Source: Phycisphaerales bacterium UBA7800 (lineage in GTDB: Bacteria > Planctomycetota > Phycisphaerae > Phycisphaerales > Phycisphaeraceae). Taken from it: DNA of 64,000 nt. This document shows, piece by piece, positions 8,785 to 17,597 of the stretch. The first letter of the stretch is position 1, and each line of letters opens with the position of its first letter. The stretch covers positions 66,101 through 130,100 of the forward strand of contig DLCK01000035.1 of the NCBI GenBank assembly GCA_002480565.1, written 5' to 3'. Under the pieces are notes generated by a model that saw only the letters and a program-made list of their open reading frames with translations, ran no database searches and had not been told where the DNA came from. The translations under genes and the position numbers were made by a program.

Positions 8785-9828
8785 TCACAACAATCCATAT
8801 TCATGAATCGTCTCATACATGGCGACAATATTCTCCGTCGGACTCACCGGCTGGATGTTGTGACAGGGTGAGCATATCCATCGCGTGCTTGAATAGATGT
8901 CGATGGACTCTTTGACTTCATCAATCACCTCCTGCACTGTGCCGAAGGGGAGAGTGTCTTGATTGTCGATTGACCCATGGAAGATGATGTCTTTGCCAAA
9001 GTCACGCACGAGACCTTCGCGTTCCATGCCCGGGCATTTCCATTGGATAGGATTAAGCAGTTCAATGCCCACTTTGTCAATCAGGTCCGGCAGGAAAATT
9101 CTCGCTGCACCATCGGTGTGATACATGATGTGGATGCCATAACTGCGAGCAAGGTTTGCCATCTTGATTTGATTGGGCAGCAGGAACCGCCGATAGGTTT
9201 CCAGTCCCATGAGTGGCCCGGTCTGTGAGCCAAGGTCTTCAGCAATGTAGGTCACATCGACGAGTCCTTTGCCTGCTTCATAGAGTCTGAGGTTGTACTC
9301 AAAGTGAAACTCAAAAAGATGTGTGAGAATCGCATCCGCTATTTCAGGCTCAAGCAGCAGGTCTTCAAATCCCAATTCCAAGCCACGTAAATTTGCATAG
9401 ATCAAAAACGGCTCAAAACCACCGACACATGTCGGATATTCACTGTTGTACGATTCAAGAGCACTGCGGACTTTGGAAAAATCAAAGTCGTCAGCACTGG
9501 GCCAATCGTAGGCTTCGATCTCTGCGACGGTGGTCATGTGCGCCAGGGGATGTGTTGATGCTTCGCGGTATGAGCCTGTCCCGTAGTCCACGGTTCGATA
9601 GGTCACACCCCAGATATCTGTGTCTTGTGGCAGGTCGTTGATCCGATTGGCGTTGGCACCTTTGCGTTTATCAATGTGAAGTTGTCGCCAGACTTCGTTT
9701 TCGTCTTTGCAGCACAGGTCAGTGACTAATCGCTGGGTTACTTCACCGGTGGACTGATAATCCGTGGGGATGCGGTCAGGCGTCTGCTTGTTGAACAGGG
9801 CGTGCCAACGTTCTCGGGGCGTCATCAT
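8785..9828 (-). CDS. UroD-fold corrinoid-methyltransferase-like protein (second complete copy)
   Basis: This 347-residue UroD-superfamily protein has TPRERWHALFNKQ and PDRIPTDYQSTG at the start, LGSQTGPLMGLETYRRFLLP in the centre, IHIMYHTDGAARIFLPDLI, and the C-terminal CHNIQPVSP. The position of the MtaA zinc motif reads His-Thr-Asp. It is divergent in sequence from the 379-residue protein at 6622, so the two are not a recent duplication. ATGs at 9828 and 9825 are both possible. The gene starts 6 bases after the stop of the PhyH gene on the same strand, so the two form an operon. A methyl-transfer role is inferred from family and context. Confidence 0.85.
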   Translation of the reverse strand: MMTPRERWHALFNKQTPDRIPTDYQSTGEVTQRLVTDLCCKDENEVWRQLHIDKRKGANANRINDLPQDTDIWGVTYRTVDYGTGSYREASTHPLAHMTTVAEIEAYDWPSADDFDFSKVRSALESYNSEYPTCVGGFEPFLIYANLRGLELGFEDLLLEPEIADAILTHLFEFHFEYNLRLYEAGKGLVDVTYIAEDLGSQTGPLMGLETYRRFLLPNQIKMANLARSYGIHIMYHTDGAARIFLPDLIDKVGIELLNPIQWKCPGMEREGLVRDFGKDIIFHGSIDNQDTLPFGTVQEVIDEVKESIDIYSSTRWICSPCHNIQPVSPTENIVAMYETIHEYGLL

Positions 9829-9834
9829 TTGGGG

Positions 9835-10737
9835 TTACCTTTGAGTTGGAGCAAGTTTTTCGACTTGCCATGGTTTTGGAGTGTCGGACATAGGGCTGTG
9901 TCCGATGGGTTTGTCGCCGATCCATCGTTCATCGACGGGATCAGCAGCAGGTTGGAATCGTGTGTCGCAACTGATGCGCCAGCGGTTGGTGGTATTGGTG
10001 GTGGATGCGTGCATGGCATGCATTCCAAAGAGGATGACATCACCGGGTTCAAACGTTGTGGTTTGCCATTGCCCGCCATAGGTCTCGGAAATTTTCAGCA
10101 GGTCCGTGGTGAAGTGTCCCGCGGTTTTATCACGATCCACATCACTCTTGCCATAGGTTTGACGAAGTTTTTCAAATGCAGGCAGGTTATGTGATCCGAC
10201 TAACATGGCCAGCGTCCCTTGCTCGGGAGTCAGTTTCCCAAAGGGCGTCCAGATGGTGTGCAATCGTTCTGACCCGCGTCCCATGTAGACAAAGTCATAG
10301 TGTGCTGCTGTGCCAGCGTTGTGTCCGACCGCGCGCAGCCACTTGTAGTCAAAGGTCAGTGAGGGTTCGTCAAAATACCGGTCAAAAAAATCATGGACGC
10401 ATTTGCCATCCAGTACCGCGCGAACATCCGGATGATGCGTGATGTCTTTGAGCCCCATCATTTGCGGCGGCTTGGTATCACCATTGATGATTGCATCGGT
10501 CATGGGCTGAGTTGTATCGACGCATTGGGTTTGCTCGTGCATGTGTTGAATGATCGTTTGTCGTGCTTTGAGTACGACTTTGGGATCGTGGAGTTGCCTG
10601 ATCAGCAGGTAGCCGTCTTCTGCCATGCGATCGCGCATTGCCTGCCCGTCTCTAAGCAGTGCATTGCAGTCGCGCAGATTCGTTCCCAATTGTGGTGAAC
10701 CAAGCTCTACTTGTGTTTGTCCGAAGGTGACTTTCAT
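9835..10737 (-). CDS. Phytanoyl-CoA dioxygenase (PhyH) family oxygenase (second copy)
   Basis: This 300-residue PhyH-family oxygenase has the His146-x-Asp148 pair in AAHYDFVYMG, a distal histidine in FGMHAMHA (His240 or His243), and Arg254 as a possible 2-oxoglutarate ligand. The EDGYLLIRQL start and FEPGDVILFG strand are typical of the family. The overall sequence differs strongly from the first PhyH protein of the window, so substrate range may differ. AAGGAA precedes the ATG. The gene is divergent from an AraC gene across 124 bases and is followed by a UroD gene 6 bases on, repeating the layout of 4792-7761. Confidence 0.9.
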   Translation of the reverse strand: MKVTFGQTQVELGSPQLGTNLRDCNALLRDGQAMRDRMAEDGYLLIRQLHDPKVVLKARQTIIQHMHEQTQCVDTTQPMTDAIINGDTKPPQMMGLKDITHHPDVRAVLDGKCVHDFFDRYFDEPSLTFDYKWLRAVGHNAGTAAHYDFVYMGRGSERLHTIWTPFGKLTPEQGTLAMLVGSHNLPAFEKLRQTYGKSDVDRDKTAGHFTTDLLKISETYGGQWQTTTFEPGDVILFGMHAMHASTTNTTNRWRISCDTRFQPAADPVDERWIGDKPIGHSPMSDTPKPWQVEKLAPTQR

Positions 10738-10861
10738 TGCGGGTTCCTTGTGGTTTGAGTATGAGCAGTTATGAGGTTGTGAGATTGTTGCTTGTTAAAC
10801 TTGATTTGAACATGGGTGAAGTGGACAATGGCTTGTATCTTTTGGAATTGAAAGGTCAGCT

Positions 10862-11719
10862 GTGCCAAAGCCACCGAATAAATCGTTCTTTCGCGCCAGA
10901 CATAATCAAAATACGGAGATTGGCAGTATTTCTTTAGCCGGATACCTGCCCGATTCCCGCGGGACGGGGCATGATAAGATGCGTGTTTTGGGGCATTATG
11001 CAGTGGTGCTCATGCTTAATGGGTCAGGGCGTTATTCCGACGAATTGGGAATGGATTGCTCGGTTGGACCAGGGGATTTACTGCTGATTTTCCCCGACCT
11101 TGCACATCGCTATGGGCCCGGTGTTGATGAGACATGGAGTGAAATCAACATGGTATTCAATGGCCCGGTTTTTGAGCTATGGGATCAACGCAACATCTTT
11201 GACCGATCGCGCCCGGTGATACATTTGCAGCCTTTGGACTATTGGGCCAAGCGGTTTGAGTCGATTCTTGGTGCGCCCAATCAAGTTGGTCATGCGCCAG
11301 CCTTGTTGGAAGTCTGTCGATTGCAGGAAGTGCTTGCCGAGATATTTACCACCACGTTTGAGCATGGTGATGCGACGGATCTTGCGGATGGCCAGTGGTT
11401 GGATCGCGCTTGTACACTTTTGGAAACAGATCTTGCCAATAAGCGACATCCCTGGGAAGTTGCTAACCAACTCAATCTGCCTTACGAACAGTTCCGTAAA
11501 CGCTTCACCAAACGGATGGGGATCGCGCCTGCCAGGTTTCGTAACAATCGCATTGTCGATCGCGCCTGTGAGATGATGCAGGACGGGATGCTTAGTGACA
11601 AACAGATTGCACTGAGTCTTGGTTTCTGTGATGAGTTTTATTTTTCCAAACGATTTAAACAAGTCGTCGGTTGTACGCCAACTGTCTTTCGCCAGCGGTT
11701 ACCTCGTGTGGGTTTGTGA
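10862..11719 (+). CDS. AraC-family regulator with cupin sensor domain (second module)
   Basis: This 285-residue protein has an N-terminal cupin-type sensor (VVLMLNGSGRYSD, GPGDLLLIFPDLAHRYGP) and a C-terminal AraC HTH (WEVANQLNLPYEQFRKRFTK, LGFCDEFYFSKRFKQ, GCTPTVFRQ). The start is taken as GTG at 10862, preceded by AAAGG; no ATG fits the domain start better. It is divergent from the second PhyH-UroD operon, which it probably regulates. Its stop lies 7 bases from the convergent FAD-oxidoreductase stop. The ligand is unknown. Confidence 0.9.
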   Translation: MPKPPNKSFFRARHNQNTEIGSISLAGYLPDSRGTGHDKMRVLGHYAVVLMLNGSGRYSDELGMDCSVGPGDLLLIFPDLAHRYGPGVDETWSEINMVFNGPVFELWDQRNIFDRSRPVIHLQPLDYWAKRFESILGAPNQVGHAPALLEVCRLQEVLAEIFTTTFEHGDATDLADGQWLDRACTLLETDLANKRHPWEVANQLNLPYEQFRKRFTKRMGIAPARFRNNRIVDRACEMMQDGMLSDKQIALSLGFCDEFYFSKRFKQVVGCTPTVFRQRLPRVGL

Positions 11720-11726
11720 GTGACGA

Positions 11727-12989
11727 TTAGCTTGTGACTGTCGAGCCATTTTCCAGAAGTCGGCGATCCAGCAAACCGCCGGTGTCGATGAGTATTTTCT
11801 TGAGCTTTTCAAGGGGTACGGTGTGATCCACAATTTTGTCTTTGACCAGCAATGCAGCAGCAACGCCGCAGGCTTCGCCACTGACTGCGCAGGTGGGGAT
11901 GGCGCGCGTCACATCCACGACGCTGTGATCCGCACTGATACATCGGCCTGCCACAAAAAGATTGCCGACTTCTTCGGATTGCAGGCTGCGAAGTGGGATG
12001 GGATACACCGGCCCGCGCCTGCGCCAGTCTCCGGTGAGTCCGACGCAATCCTCAAGCCATGTGTGCATGTGGTGTTCGCCCAGTGAAAAATTGTTGAGCA
12101 ATCGCCGTGTCACGCGGAAGTCGGGAATAGAGGTCAAGCCAAACGGGTAGATGCTGTCCTCGGGGTTTTTTTGGCGTTTTTCTTCGAATTTTTCACGGAT
12201 GATCTTGCGTGATTCGAGGGTCTGTTTTGTGACATCGCGATGGTCAATGCCATTGAAAAATGGGCCGACTGCTTTGTTGCCCTGGAAGTGTTCCTTGTCG
12301 TAGGTGTTGGACCATGGGACATTACGCAATTCGCCGTTGTAGATTTCGTAATGCCAACCTGCCAGGACATTATTGGGGCTATTCTCCGTTTTGCAGTTGG
12401 AAAATGCACAGACATCCGCATCACCACTACAGTCGATAAACTGCTTGGCTTCGATAGCCAGACGACCACTTTTATTTTCGACGATCAGATGCGTGAGCGT
12501 GTCGCCTTGGCGAATGGTTTGGCAGACCACCGTGTCATACATGATGGTGATGCCTGCGTCGGTGATGACTTCTTCCATGGCAAGTTGGAAGGCATAGGGA
12601 TTAAACGATGTCATGAAACGCTTACGAGACCGTACTGCGGTGAGTTCTTCGTTTTCTTTGTCTGTTAACCAGCAATCAGGTGTCGGCGTGAAACGTGCTT
12701 TGGGTAGGGGTTCTTTGATTTCTGCGACGGAAAGGTGCAGCAGTTCTTCGCAGATACCTCCCATGACTTGCTTGCCGTTGCCATCACAAATGGGCAGGTA
12801 CATGATGACATTGCCAAGAGTGGCTAAGCCCCCAAGTCCAAATTGTTTTTCAATCAGGACGACGTTGACACCTTGACGTGCAGCCGCCAGTGCCGCAGCG
12901 ACACCAGCGATCCCGCCGCCGATGACAGCGACATCGAAGTTTGAATCGATTGGGATTTGACGTTGAGGTTCGGTAATAAAAGCGGACAT
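11727..12989 (-). CDS. FAD-dependent oxidoreductase, FAD_oxidored (PF12831) type
   Basis: The N-terminal dinucleotide-binding motif DVAVIGGGIAGVAAALAAARQG is followed by VLIEKQFGLGGLA. The FAD-closing motif NLFVAGRCISADH is near the C-terminus, with FIDCSGDADV in between. This fits the family of FAD-dependent dehydrogenases common in Planctomycetota and Lentisphaerota. A longer frame opens at 13037, but ATG 12989 has GGGAGCG seven bases upstream and starts just after the IclR stop, giving 420 residues. It forms a two-gene operon with the IclR regulator. It may oxidise an alcohol or sugar-like product of the locus; the substrate is unknown. Confidence 0.88.
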   Translation of the reverse strand: MSAFITEPQRQIPIDSNFDVAVIGGGIAGVAAALAAARQGVNVVLIEKQFGLGGLATLGNVIMYLPICDGNGKQVMGGICEELLHLSVAEIKEPLPKARFTPTPDCWLTDKENEELTAVRSRKRFMTSFNPYAFQLAMEEVITDAGITIMYDTVVCQTIRQGDTLTHLIVENKSGRLAIEAKQFIDCSGDADVCAFSNCKTENSPNNVLAGWHYEIYNGELRNVPWSNTYDKEHFQGNKAVGPFFNGIDHRDVTKQTLESRKIIREKFEEKRQKNPEDSIYPFGLTSIPDFRVTRRLLNNFSLGEHHMHTWLEDCVGLTGDWRRRGPVYPIPLRSLQSEEVGNLFVAGRCISADHSVVDVTRAIPTCAVSGEACGVAAALLVKDKIVDHTVPLEKLKKILIDTGGLLDRRLLENGSTVTS

Positions 12990-12991
12990 GT

Positions 12992-13753
12992 TTACGCTCC
13001 CTGCAATCGGTCGGTAATCCTTTGTCCGGCCGAGCATGCGATCGATTTAAGCGTTTTGATTTTCTCGCGCATTCCTTTGCGCTGAGTTTGATTCCATTGG
13101 ACAGTAAGTGCAGCCATGAGGGTGCCGCCGCCGCCGATGATGGGCAGGCCGAGTCTGAGTTTGAGCGGGTCATGCTCCGGGATCAGGACACAGCCGTCTT
13201 TGCGTGTCTTGGCCATGAGCTTTTCATAATTCTCCCAGTCCCCCCAGACCAGTTGGCCATAGCTTTGATAGGGATAAGTCTGCATGTACTGATCGCGTAT
13301 TTCATCAGTCCAGTAGGCCATATGAACAGCTGAGCCGGCGGAGAGATAGGGGGGGAGAATGTAGTTGGCTTGTCGCTGAAGTTGTTTTGGGTTTTTGGCA
13401 TCAATGATCGTTTTGACTGCGATCTGGTTGCCGACATATTCCGAATAAAACAGGCCAGAACCGAGCAGTTGCTTTTGGAGTTTGAACATCTCTTCATGCA
13501 CGATGCTGTAGTAGCGATCCTGATTTTCATTTGTGAGTAAGTGGATAAGTTTGTCACCAATCACGTAACGGGCAGGGCTTTCGAGTCGTTGCACAAAACC
13601 ACTGTCGGCCAAAGTTTGAACCAGGTGATACGTCGCAGCACTGGAGCAATCGATGACCTGTGCCAACTCCTTGAGATTGACACCTTCCCGCCGAGCCGAG
13701 ATGGCTTCGATGAGTAAAAGACCGCGTTGAAGGGATTGGACTGGCTTAAACAT
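12992..13753 (-). CDS. IclR-family transcriptional regulator
   Basis: This 253-residue protein has the IclR layout. An N-terminal winged helix (~1-65) reads VQSLQRGLLLIEAIS, VNLKELAQVIDCSSAATYHLV and GFVQRLESPARYVIG. A C-terminal GAF-like effector domain (~75-250) ends with PIIGGGGTLMAALTV. It is the first gene of an operon whose second gene, the FAD oxidoreductase, starts 2 bases after its stop, so it probably regulates that gene and itself. It is transcribed away from a 320-base gene-free stretch. Confidence 0.9.
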   Translation of the reverse strand: MFKPVQSLQRGLLLIEAISARREGVNLKELAQVIDCSSAATYHLVQTLADSGFVQRLESPARYVIGDKLIHLLTNENQDRYYSIVHEEMFKLQKQLLGSGLFYSEYVGNQIAVKTIIDAKNPKQLQRQANYILPPYLSAGSAVHMAYWTDEIRDQYMQTYPYQSYGQLVWGDWENYEKLMAKTRKDGCVLIPEHDPLKLRLGLPIIGGGGTLMAALTVQWNQTQRKGMREKIKTLKSIACSAGQRITDRLQGA

Positions 13754-13754
13754 T

Positions 13755-13783
13755 AATTAACTATAGGTTAAAATAAATTAACT
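13755..13783. promoter_or_regulatory. Candidate IclR operator: two AATTAACT direct repeats
   Basis: The 8-mer AATTAACT occurs at 13755-13762 and again at 13776-13783, 21 bases apart (two helical turns), in A+T-rich DNA directly upstream of the IclR start at 13753. This suits an autoregulatory or promoter site, but it is inferred from pattern alone. Confidence 0.3.
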
Positions 13784-13833
13784 GATACATAATTATAGCT
13801 TCCAAGAGGATTAAGTCAATGATCTTGGGGGGT

Positions 13834-13875
13834 AGGGAGTAGGGAGTAGGGAGTAGGGAGTAGGGAGTAGGGAGT
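13834..13875. repeat. Six tandem copies of a 7-base unit, AGGGAGT
   Basis: The unit AGGGAGT is repeated six times without interruption. A single copy within AGTAGGGAGTAGG is present near 18699 in another gene-free stretch. The period of seven makes coding improbable. It could be a variable-number repeat. Confidence 0.9.
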
Positions 13876-13883
13876 TGGGACAT

Positions 13884-13971
13884 CAAACCGCTTGCGGTTT
13901 AGCGTTACCAGCGAGACTCGAAGTCCATCGGTGTCCAATAGATACTTAGCGCGCTAAACCGAAGCGGTTTG
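13884..13971. repeat. Nested palindromic intergenic repeat (CCGCTTGCGG type)
   Basis: A short palindrome (AAACCGCTTGCGGTTT) followed by AGCG lies at 13884-13904. Its near-perfect inverted copy (CGCTAAACCGAAGCGGTTTG) lies at 13952-13971, so the two could pair into one long hairpin. The same 21-base left arm recurs at 25309-25329. This resembles a REP-type element. The surrounding 13754-14073 stretch holds no gene. Confidence 0.75.
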
Positions 13972-14073
13972 TTTTTAAACGATGTGGTAATCACTTGAAT
14001 TGGATGTGTACAAATCGTTGACAGATTGATCGGCGTGATAGGAAGTTATTTCACAAACGATTCGCCACAGGGT

Positions 14074-15684
14074 TCATTGTGAGACGCGTTTGTTTTGATC
14101 AAACCATTTTTGCAGGACTTTGGCGCGGTCGGTGAGTGTCGTTGATTTGACATGGTGTTTGCGATCCGCAGGCAGGTTGGCGTGTTCGACACTCCAGCCG
14201 GGCCACTCTCTAAAGGCGTGATAGGTCCAATCCCAACCGTATTCCTCAAAGATGTCGATGCAGTCTGCGAGATAGGTTGCTGCGCCGGGTGCCCATCGGA
14301 TGGCACTGAATTCACCGACGATGATGTGGGCATTGCATTGGCGTTGGAAATCGCGGACGGGTTGGAGTTGTTTTCGGAGTGCTGCTTTGTCGAAGGGCTT
14401 GCCGTTGAGTTTGCCGGGATATTCGACGCGTGGGTCGCCGCCGTCTTCGCCCCATGTGTTGTGGACACCTTGATGGGTGAACTGCCCTGGCCAGTACATA
14501 TGGACTTGATAGATGACGTTGGGGATGTCGACAGGTGCTAACCAAGCAAAGTTGGCTGGCGCGTCCCAACCGTCGACTTCGATGCTGATGGCAGTCTCCG
14601 GATCGATCTTGCGGATGGCATTGGCAGCGAGGACTTGGGTTTGTAGCCAATTGCCAACACCTTCAGGTGAGAGTTGATTTTGTACGGGTTCGTTGATCAG
14701 GTCATATGCCCAGATCGCGGGATGGTCTTTGAATTGGGTTGCGATTTTCTGCCAGACTTTGATGAAGTGATCCTGATATTTTTTTTCGACAAACATGCGA
14801 ATGCTGCGATCTTCAAGACGTCCGCCTGGTGGTGAGTGCAGGTCGATCATGAGCTTGATGCCATGCCGTTTTGCTGCATCAGCGGCTTTGTGCAGGTCTG
14901 CCAGTTCATCATCAATCCAAGCGTCGTAATCATCAAGGTTGGTATCGGTGTTGGCTTTGCCCCAATGTCGGGTGATCTGCCATCGGATGAGGTTGACGTT
15001 CCATTTTTCGAGGTCTGCAAAATCCTCTTCGCGGAATTGCTGCGGTGACATAAAGCCTCGGAGTCTTGGGAGGTTGTGTCCCTTGTATGCAGGGCCGGGA
15101 TTGGCAGCAAGTGTCGGTCGGATGGGTTTGGTGCGGACGACTGTGATCGTCACATCACTGATCCATGCGGTGCCCGCACAGTCCTGCATTTCCAGGAGGA
15201 GTTGGCCGTTCGTCGCATCATCTGCAACGGTGAATTGGCAGTTAATTGTTTTCCAATCGAAGCTGCCAAAGACGTTGCCTTGGTTGTGCCACTGTTCGCC
15301 GGTGGTTGGCGACTTGTAGTTGAGCATGCATTTGATGCCGTTCCATGACTGCCTGGGTTGGGTGACGTTCTGGGCTTTGGCTTTGCATGAGAGTTGCATG
15401 ATCATGCCCCGGTAGGGTGACAGATCAATGGGGATGCTCATGACGTTTGAGCCGGACTTCTGTTGCGGGGTGACATTGATTTGGTAGCAGGTTTGACCGT
15501 CAGGTCCCTGTTCGACCCATTGGGCGTTGGATGGCATGGTGCGCGACTGTTTAGCCAACGCAGTCATATCCATACGGTAGGCAAGATCTCCGCTTTGCAA
15601 TTCCTGAGCATTGAGCGTGCCCGGCAGGAGACTCAGCAGGAGCATGTAGCAAACAGTGCGAAGACAGTGCGAATGGATAGACAT
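14074..15684 (-). CDS. Secreted glycoside hydrolase family 5 (cellulase-like) protein
   Basis: This 536-residue protein has a signal peptide (residues 1-26, cleavage after LNA), a beta-rich carbohydrate-binding-like region (~28-185) and a GH5 TIM barrel (~205-530). The acid/base Glu332 lies in DLINEPV and the nucleophile Glu458 in IIVGEFSAIRW; RGFM, NLIRWQITRHWG and DLHSPPGG are further GH5 marks. It should hydrolyse a beta-linked glycan outside the cytoplasm; endoglucanase or mannanase cannot be told apart here. It lies 74 bases downstream of fucU on the same strand, so they may share a transcript. Confidence 0.9.
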   Translation of the reverse strand: MSIHSHCLRTVCYMLLLSLLPGTLNAQELQSGDLAYRMDMTALAKQSRTMPSNAQWVEQGPDGQTCYQINVTPQQKSGSNVMSIPIDLSPYRGMIMQLSCKAKAQNVTQPRQSWNGIKCMLNYKSPTTGEQWHNQGNVFGSFDWKTINCQFTVADDATNGQLLLEMQDCAGTAWISDVTITVVRTKPIRPTLAANPGPAYKGHNLPRLRGFMSPQQFREEDFADLEKWNVNLIRWQITRHWGKANTDTNLDDYDAWIDDELADLHKAADAAKRHGIKLMIDLHSPPGGRLEDRSIRMFVEKKYQDHFIKVWQKIATQFKDHPAIWAYDLINEPVQNQLSPEGVGNWLQTQVLAANAIRKIDPETAISIEVDGWDAPANFAWLAPVDIPNVIYQVHMYWPGQFTHQGVHNTWGEDGGDPRVEYPGKLNGKPFDKAALRKQLQPVRDFQRQCNAHIIVGEFSAIRWAPGAATYLADCIDIFEEYGWDWTYHAFREWPGWSVEHANLPADRKHHVKSTTLTDRAKVLQKWFDQNKRVSQ

Positions 15685-15758
15685 CAGTAGCTCCAGTGTT
15701 TGGGTGTACTGATTAGTGTTGTAGATGATTGTCTATAGGTCAAGTTGGCCAGCGATGC

Positions 15759-16193
15759 TTAGTCGATTGGCGTGACACCTTTTTTGAGAATGATGTTGCC
15801 ATACTTGGCGGTTTCGCCGGTCATGACGACCAGGTAGGCGTCTTTGGCGCGGTCGTAAAAGTCGAACCGATCGATTCGCTCGATAGCTGCGGTCCCTGGG
15901 GCATGTTTGTCGACAGGAACGCGGTAGCTTTGCTCGACTGATGGGTCCAGCGTATCGCCCTTGACGGCTGCCATCATCGCCAATGGGGCGTCGACATAGC
16001 TGTCTAATTCAAATAACGGCAAGATGGCGTGAAGCAGTTCAGGAATCCGTAAACCATCAGCACGAATCACATTATCGTTAAAAGTATGACCAGGGAAATG
16101 AGCGTCGGCAAGGATTACTTCATCGCCATGTCCCATTCGACAAAGCTCAGCAAGAAGTTCAGGAGACAGGAGTGGTGAGATACCTTTGAGCAT
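15759..16193 (-). CDS. fucU: RbsD/FucU-family mutarotase (L-fucose mutarotase)
   Basis: This 144-residue protein matches the FucU/RbsD family, which interconverts alpha and beta anomers of L-fucose or ribose. Typical marks are the start [29 protein letters not shown] (catalytic-type histidine), [12 protein letters not shown], the [14 protein letters not shown] stretch near residue 110, and [18 protein letters not shown] at the end. The length fits FucU. It precedes the GH5 gene, but no fucose isomerase or kinase is in the window. Fucose rather than ribose is judged from the C-terminal sequence. Confidence 0.92.
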   Translation of the reverse strand: MLKGISPLLSPELLAELCRMGHGDEVILADAHFPGHTFNDNVIRADGLRIPELLHAILPLFELDSYVDAPLAMMAAVKGDTLDPSVEQSYRVPVDKHAPGTAAIERIDRFDFYDRAKDAYLVVMTGETAKYGNIILKKGVTPID

Positions 16194-16482
16194 GGGAATG
16201 ATCCATTATTTTGACGTGTTCAAGGAAGCATGTTGATTGCAAGTCATTATAGCGATGCCTGAATCATATCGTTTTGAATACCTGACGGCTGTGTCTATTA
16301 CGCTTTGCGATATGTAGCGATTCCGCAGTTTTCTTCGAAACCGCAGACCGTATACGTTTTTTTGAAAAAGCTTATTTGGATAATAGGGTAAGGAGGCTAT
16401 ACTTTAGTTAGGCATCCTATTCTTAATTTATATAAATTAGTTGATATAAAATAGTTCCAGCTTTTGAGGGGAGGGGTCTTTA

Positions 16483-17535
16483 ATGTGTGAAGATCACGTT
16501 GACCCTGTTGAAATAGTCTTGGGAGACAATTTAGGGTATGTCGATATTGCTTCACAGTTGCTTACGAATTATCGATGTAATGTAAGGTCGGTGAGTTTTT
16601 CAACATTCACTGCTCCGTGGGGAATCCACGCACCACCGAGTAATGTCGGTGGGGCGATTACGTTCACATTTTTTGCCATGCTTCGCGGGCAGTGCTATTT
16701 TCAGGATCAAACCCAGAGCGAGCCAGTGCGCTTGAAAGCTGGCGATATCTTTTTGTTTCGCAATGACTGTGAAAACACGCTCAAAGACAATCCTCAGAGT
16801 TCGACAATTCAGCTCCTTGATATTCTCACCGAAGAACTTGTCGAAAGTCAGCTTGGTTTGACTTTGGGGGGCGGGGGCAAAGCGACACGGATGATGATCG
16901 GTTTTTTTGTCTTCAAACAAGGTGAAGCGTTGCGGTTACTCAAAATTCTGCCACGCTACATTCATGTGCATGGGGATAAAGGTCGCTTACCCAGTGAGGC
17001 TGTGGAAGTGATCCATCAAATTAATGACGAAATTGTTTCCAAGCGAGCGGGTTGGAAAAGTGCATCGGATTACATGACGCGAGCGCTATTGGTGAAAGTC
17101 ATGCGACACTATGAGTTGCAACAACGCGGTGAACATTCACCAGAGTACAATCAGGTCATGCAGGATCCGGAAATTTTCCAAGCACTCAAATCACTTCACA
17201 AACAGCCCGGACTCAACTGGACGGTCTCATCATTGGCCGAAGAAGTCGGCATGTCGCGTTCTGCCTTTGCTGCTCGTTTTCAGCAATGCATGGATCAGAC
17301 GCCTATGGCTTATCTTCACGAAATCCGTATGCATTGGGCATGCTCGTTATTGCGAGATGAGTCCATTGGGATCAAACGCATTGCCATGCAGTTGGGCTAT
17401 TCATCTGACGCGTCATTTAGCAGTGCGTTTAAACGATGGGCTGGCAAGTCACCAGGACAATTTCGAAAGTCCCGCGACTTGTCACCTGAACACCAGTCCA
17501 ATCTCTATCTGCGTGTACTCATAGACGGAGAATGA
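16483..17535 (+). CDS. AraC-family regulator with Cupin_6-type N-terminal domain
   Basis: Of 350 residues, about 20-205 match the AraC-binding-like Cupin_6 domain (FTAPWGIHAPPS, FFAMLRGQCYF, LKAGDIFLFRND). Residues ~240-335 are the AraC helix-turn-helix (WTVSSLAEEVGMSRSAFAAR, GYSSDASFSSAFKRW, SPGQFRKSR). The ATG has a strong AGGGGAGGGG ribosome site. It is divergent from fucU-GH5 across 289 bases, so it may regulate that pair. It differs in sensor type from the three AraC proteins of the first 12 kb. Confidence 0.9.
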   Translation: MCEDHVDPVEIVLGDNLGYVDIASQLLTNYRCNVRSVSFSTFTAPWGIHAPPSNVGGAITFTFFAMLRGQCYFQDQTQSEPVRLKAGDIFLFRNDCENTLKDNPQSSTIQLLDILTEELVESQLGLTLGGGGKATRMMIGFFVFKQGEALRLLKILPRYIHVHGDKGRLPSEAVEVIHQINDEIVSKRAGWKSASDYMTRALLVKVMRHYELQQRGEHSPEYNQVMQDPEIFQALKSLHKQPGLNWTVSSLAEEVGMSRSAFAARFQQCMDQTPMAYLHEIRMHWACSLLRDESIGIKRIAMQLGYSSDASFSSAFKRWAGKSPGQFRKSRDLSPEHQSNLYLRVLIDGE

Positions 17536-17597
17536 GTGAGTGACCGGCGTTGTGGTTTGGTGTCAAGATGTTCAACGGTTGGCAGGCATGATAATAC

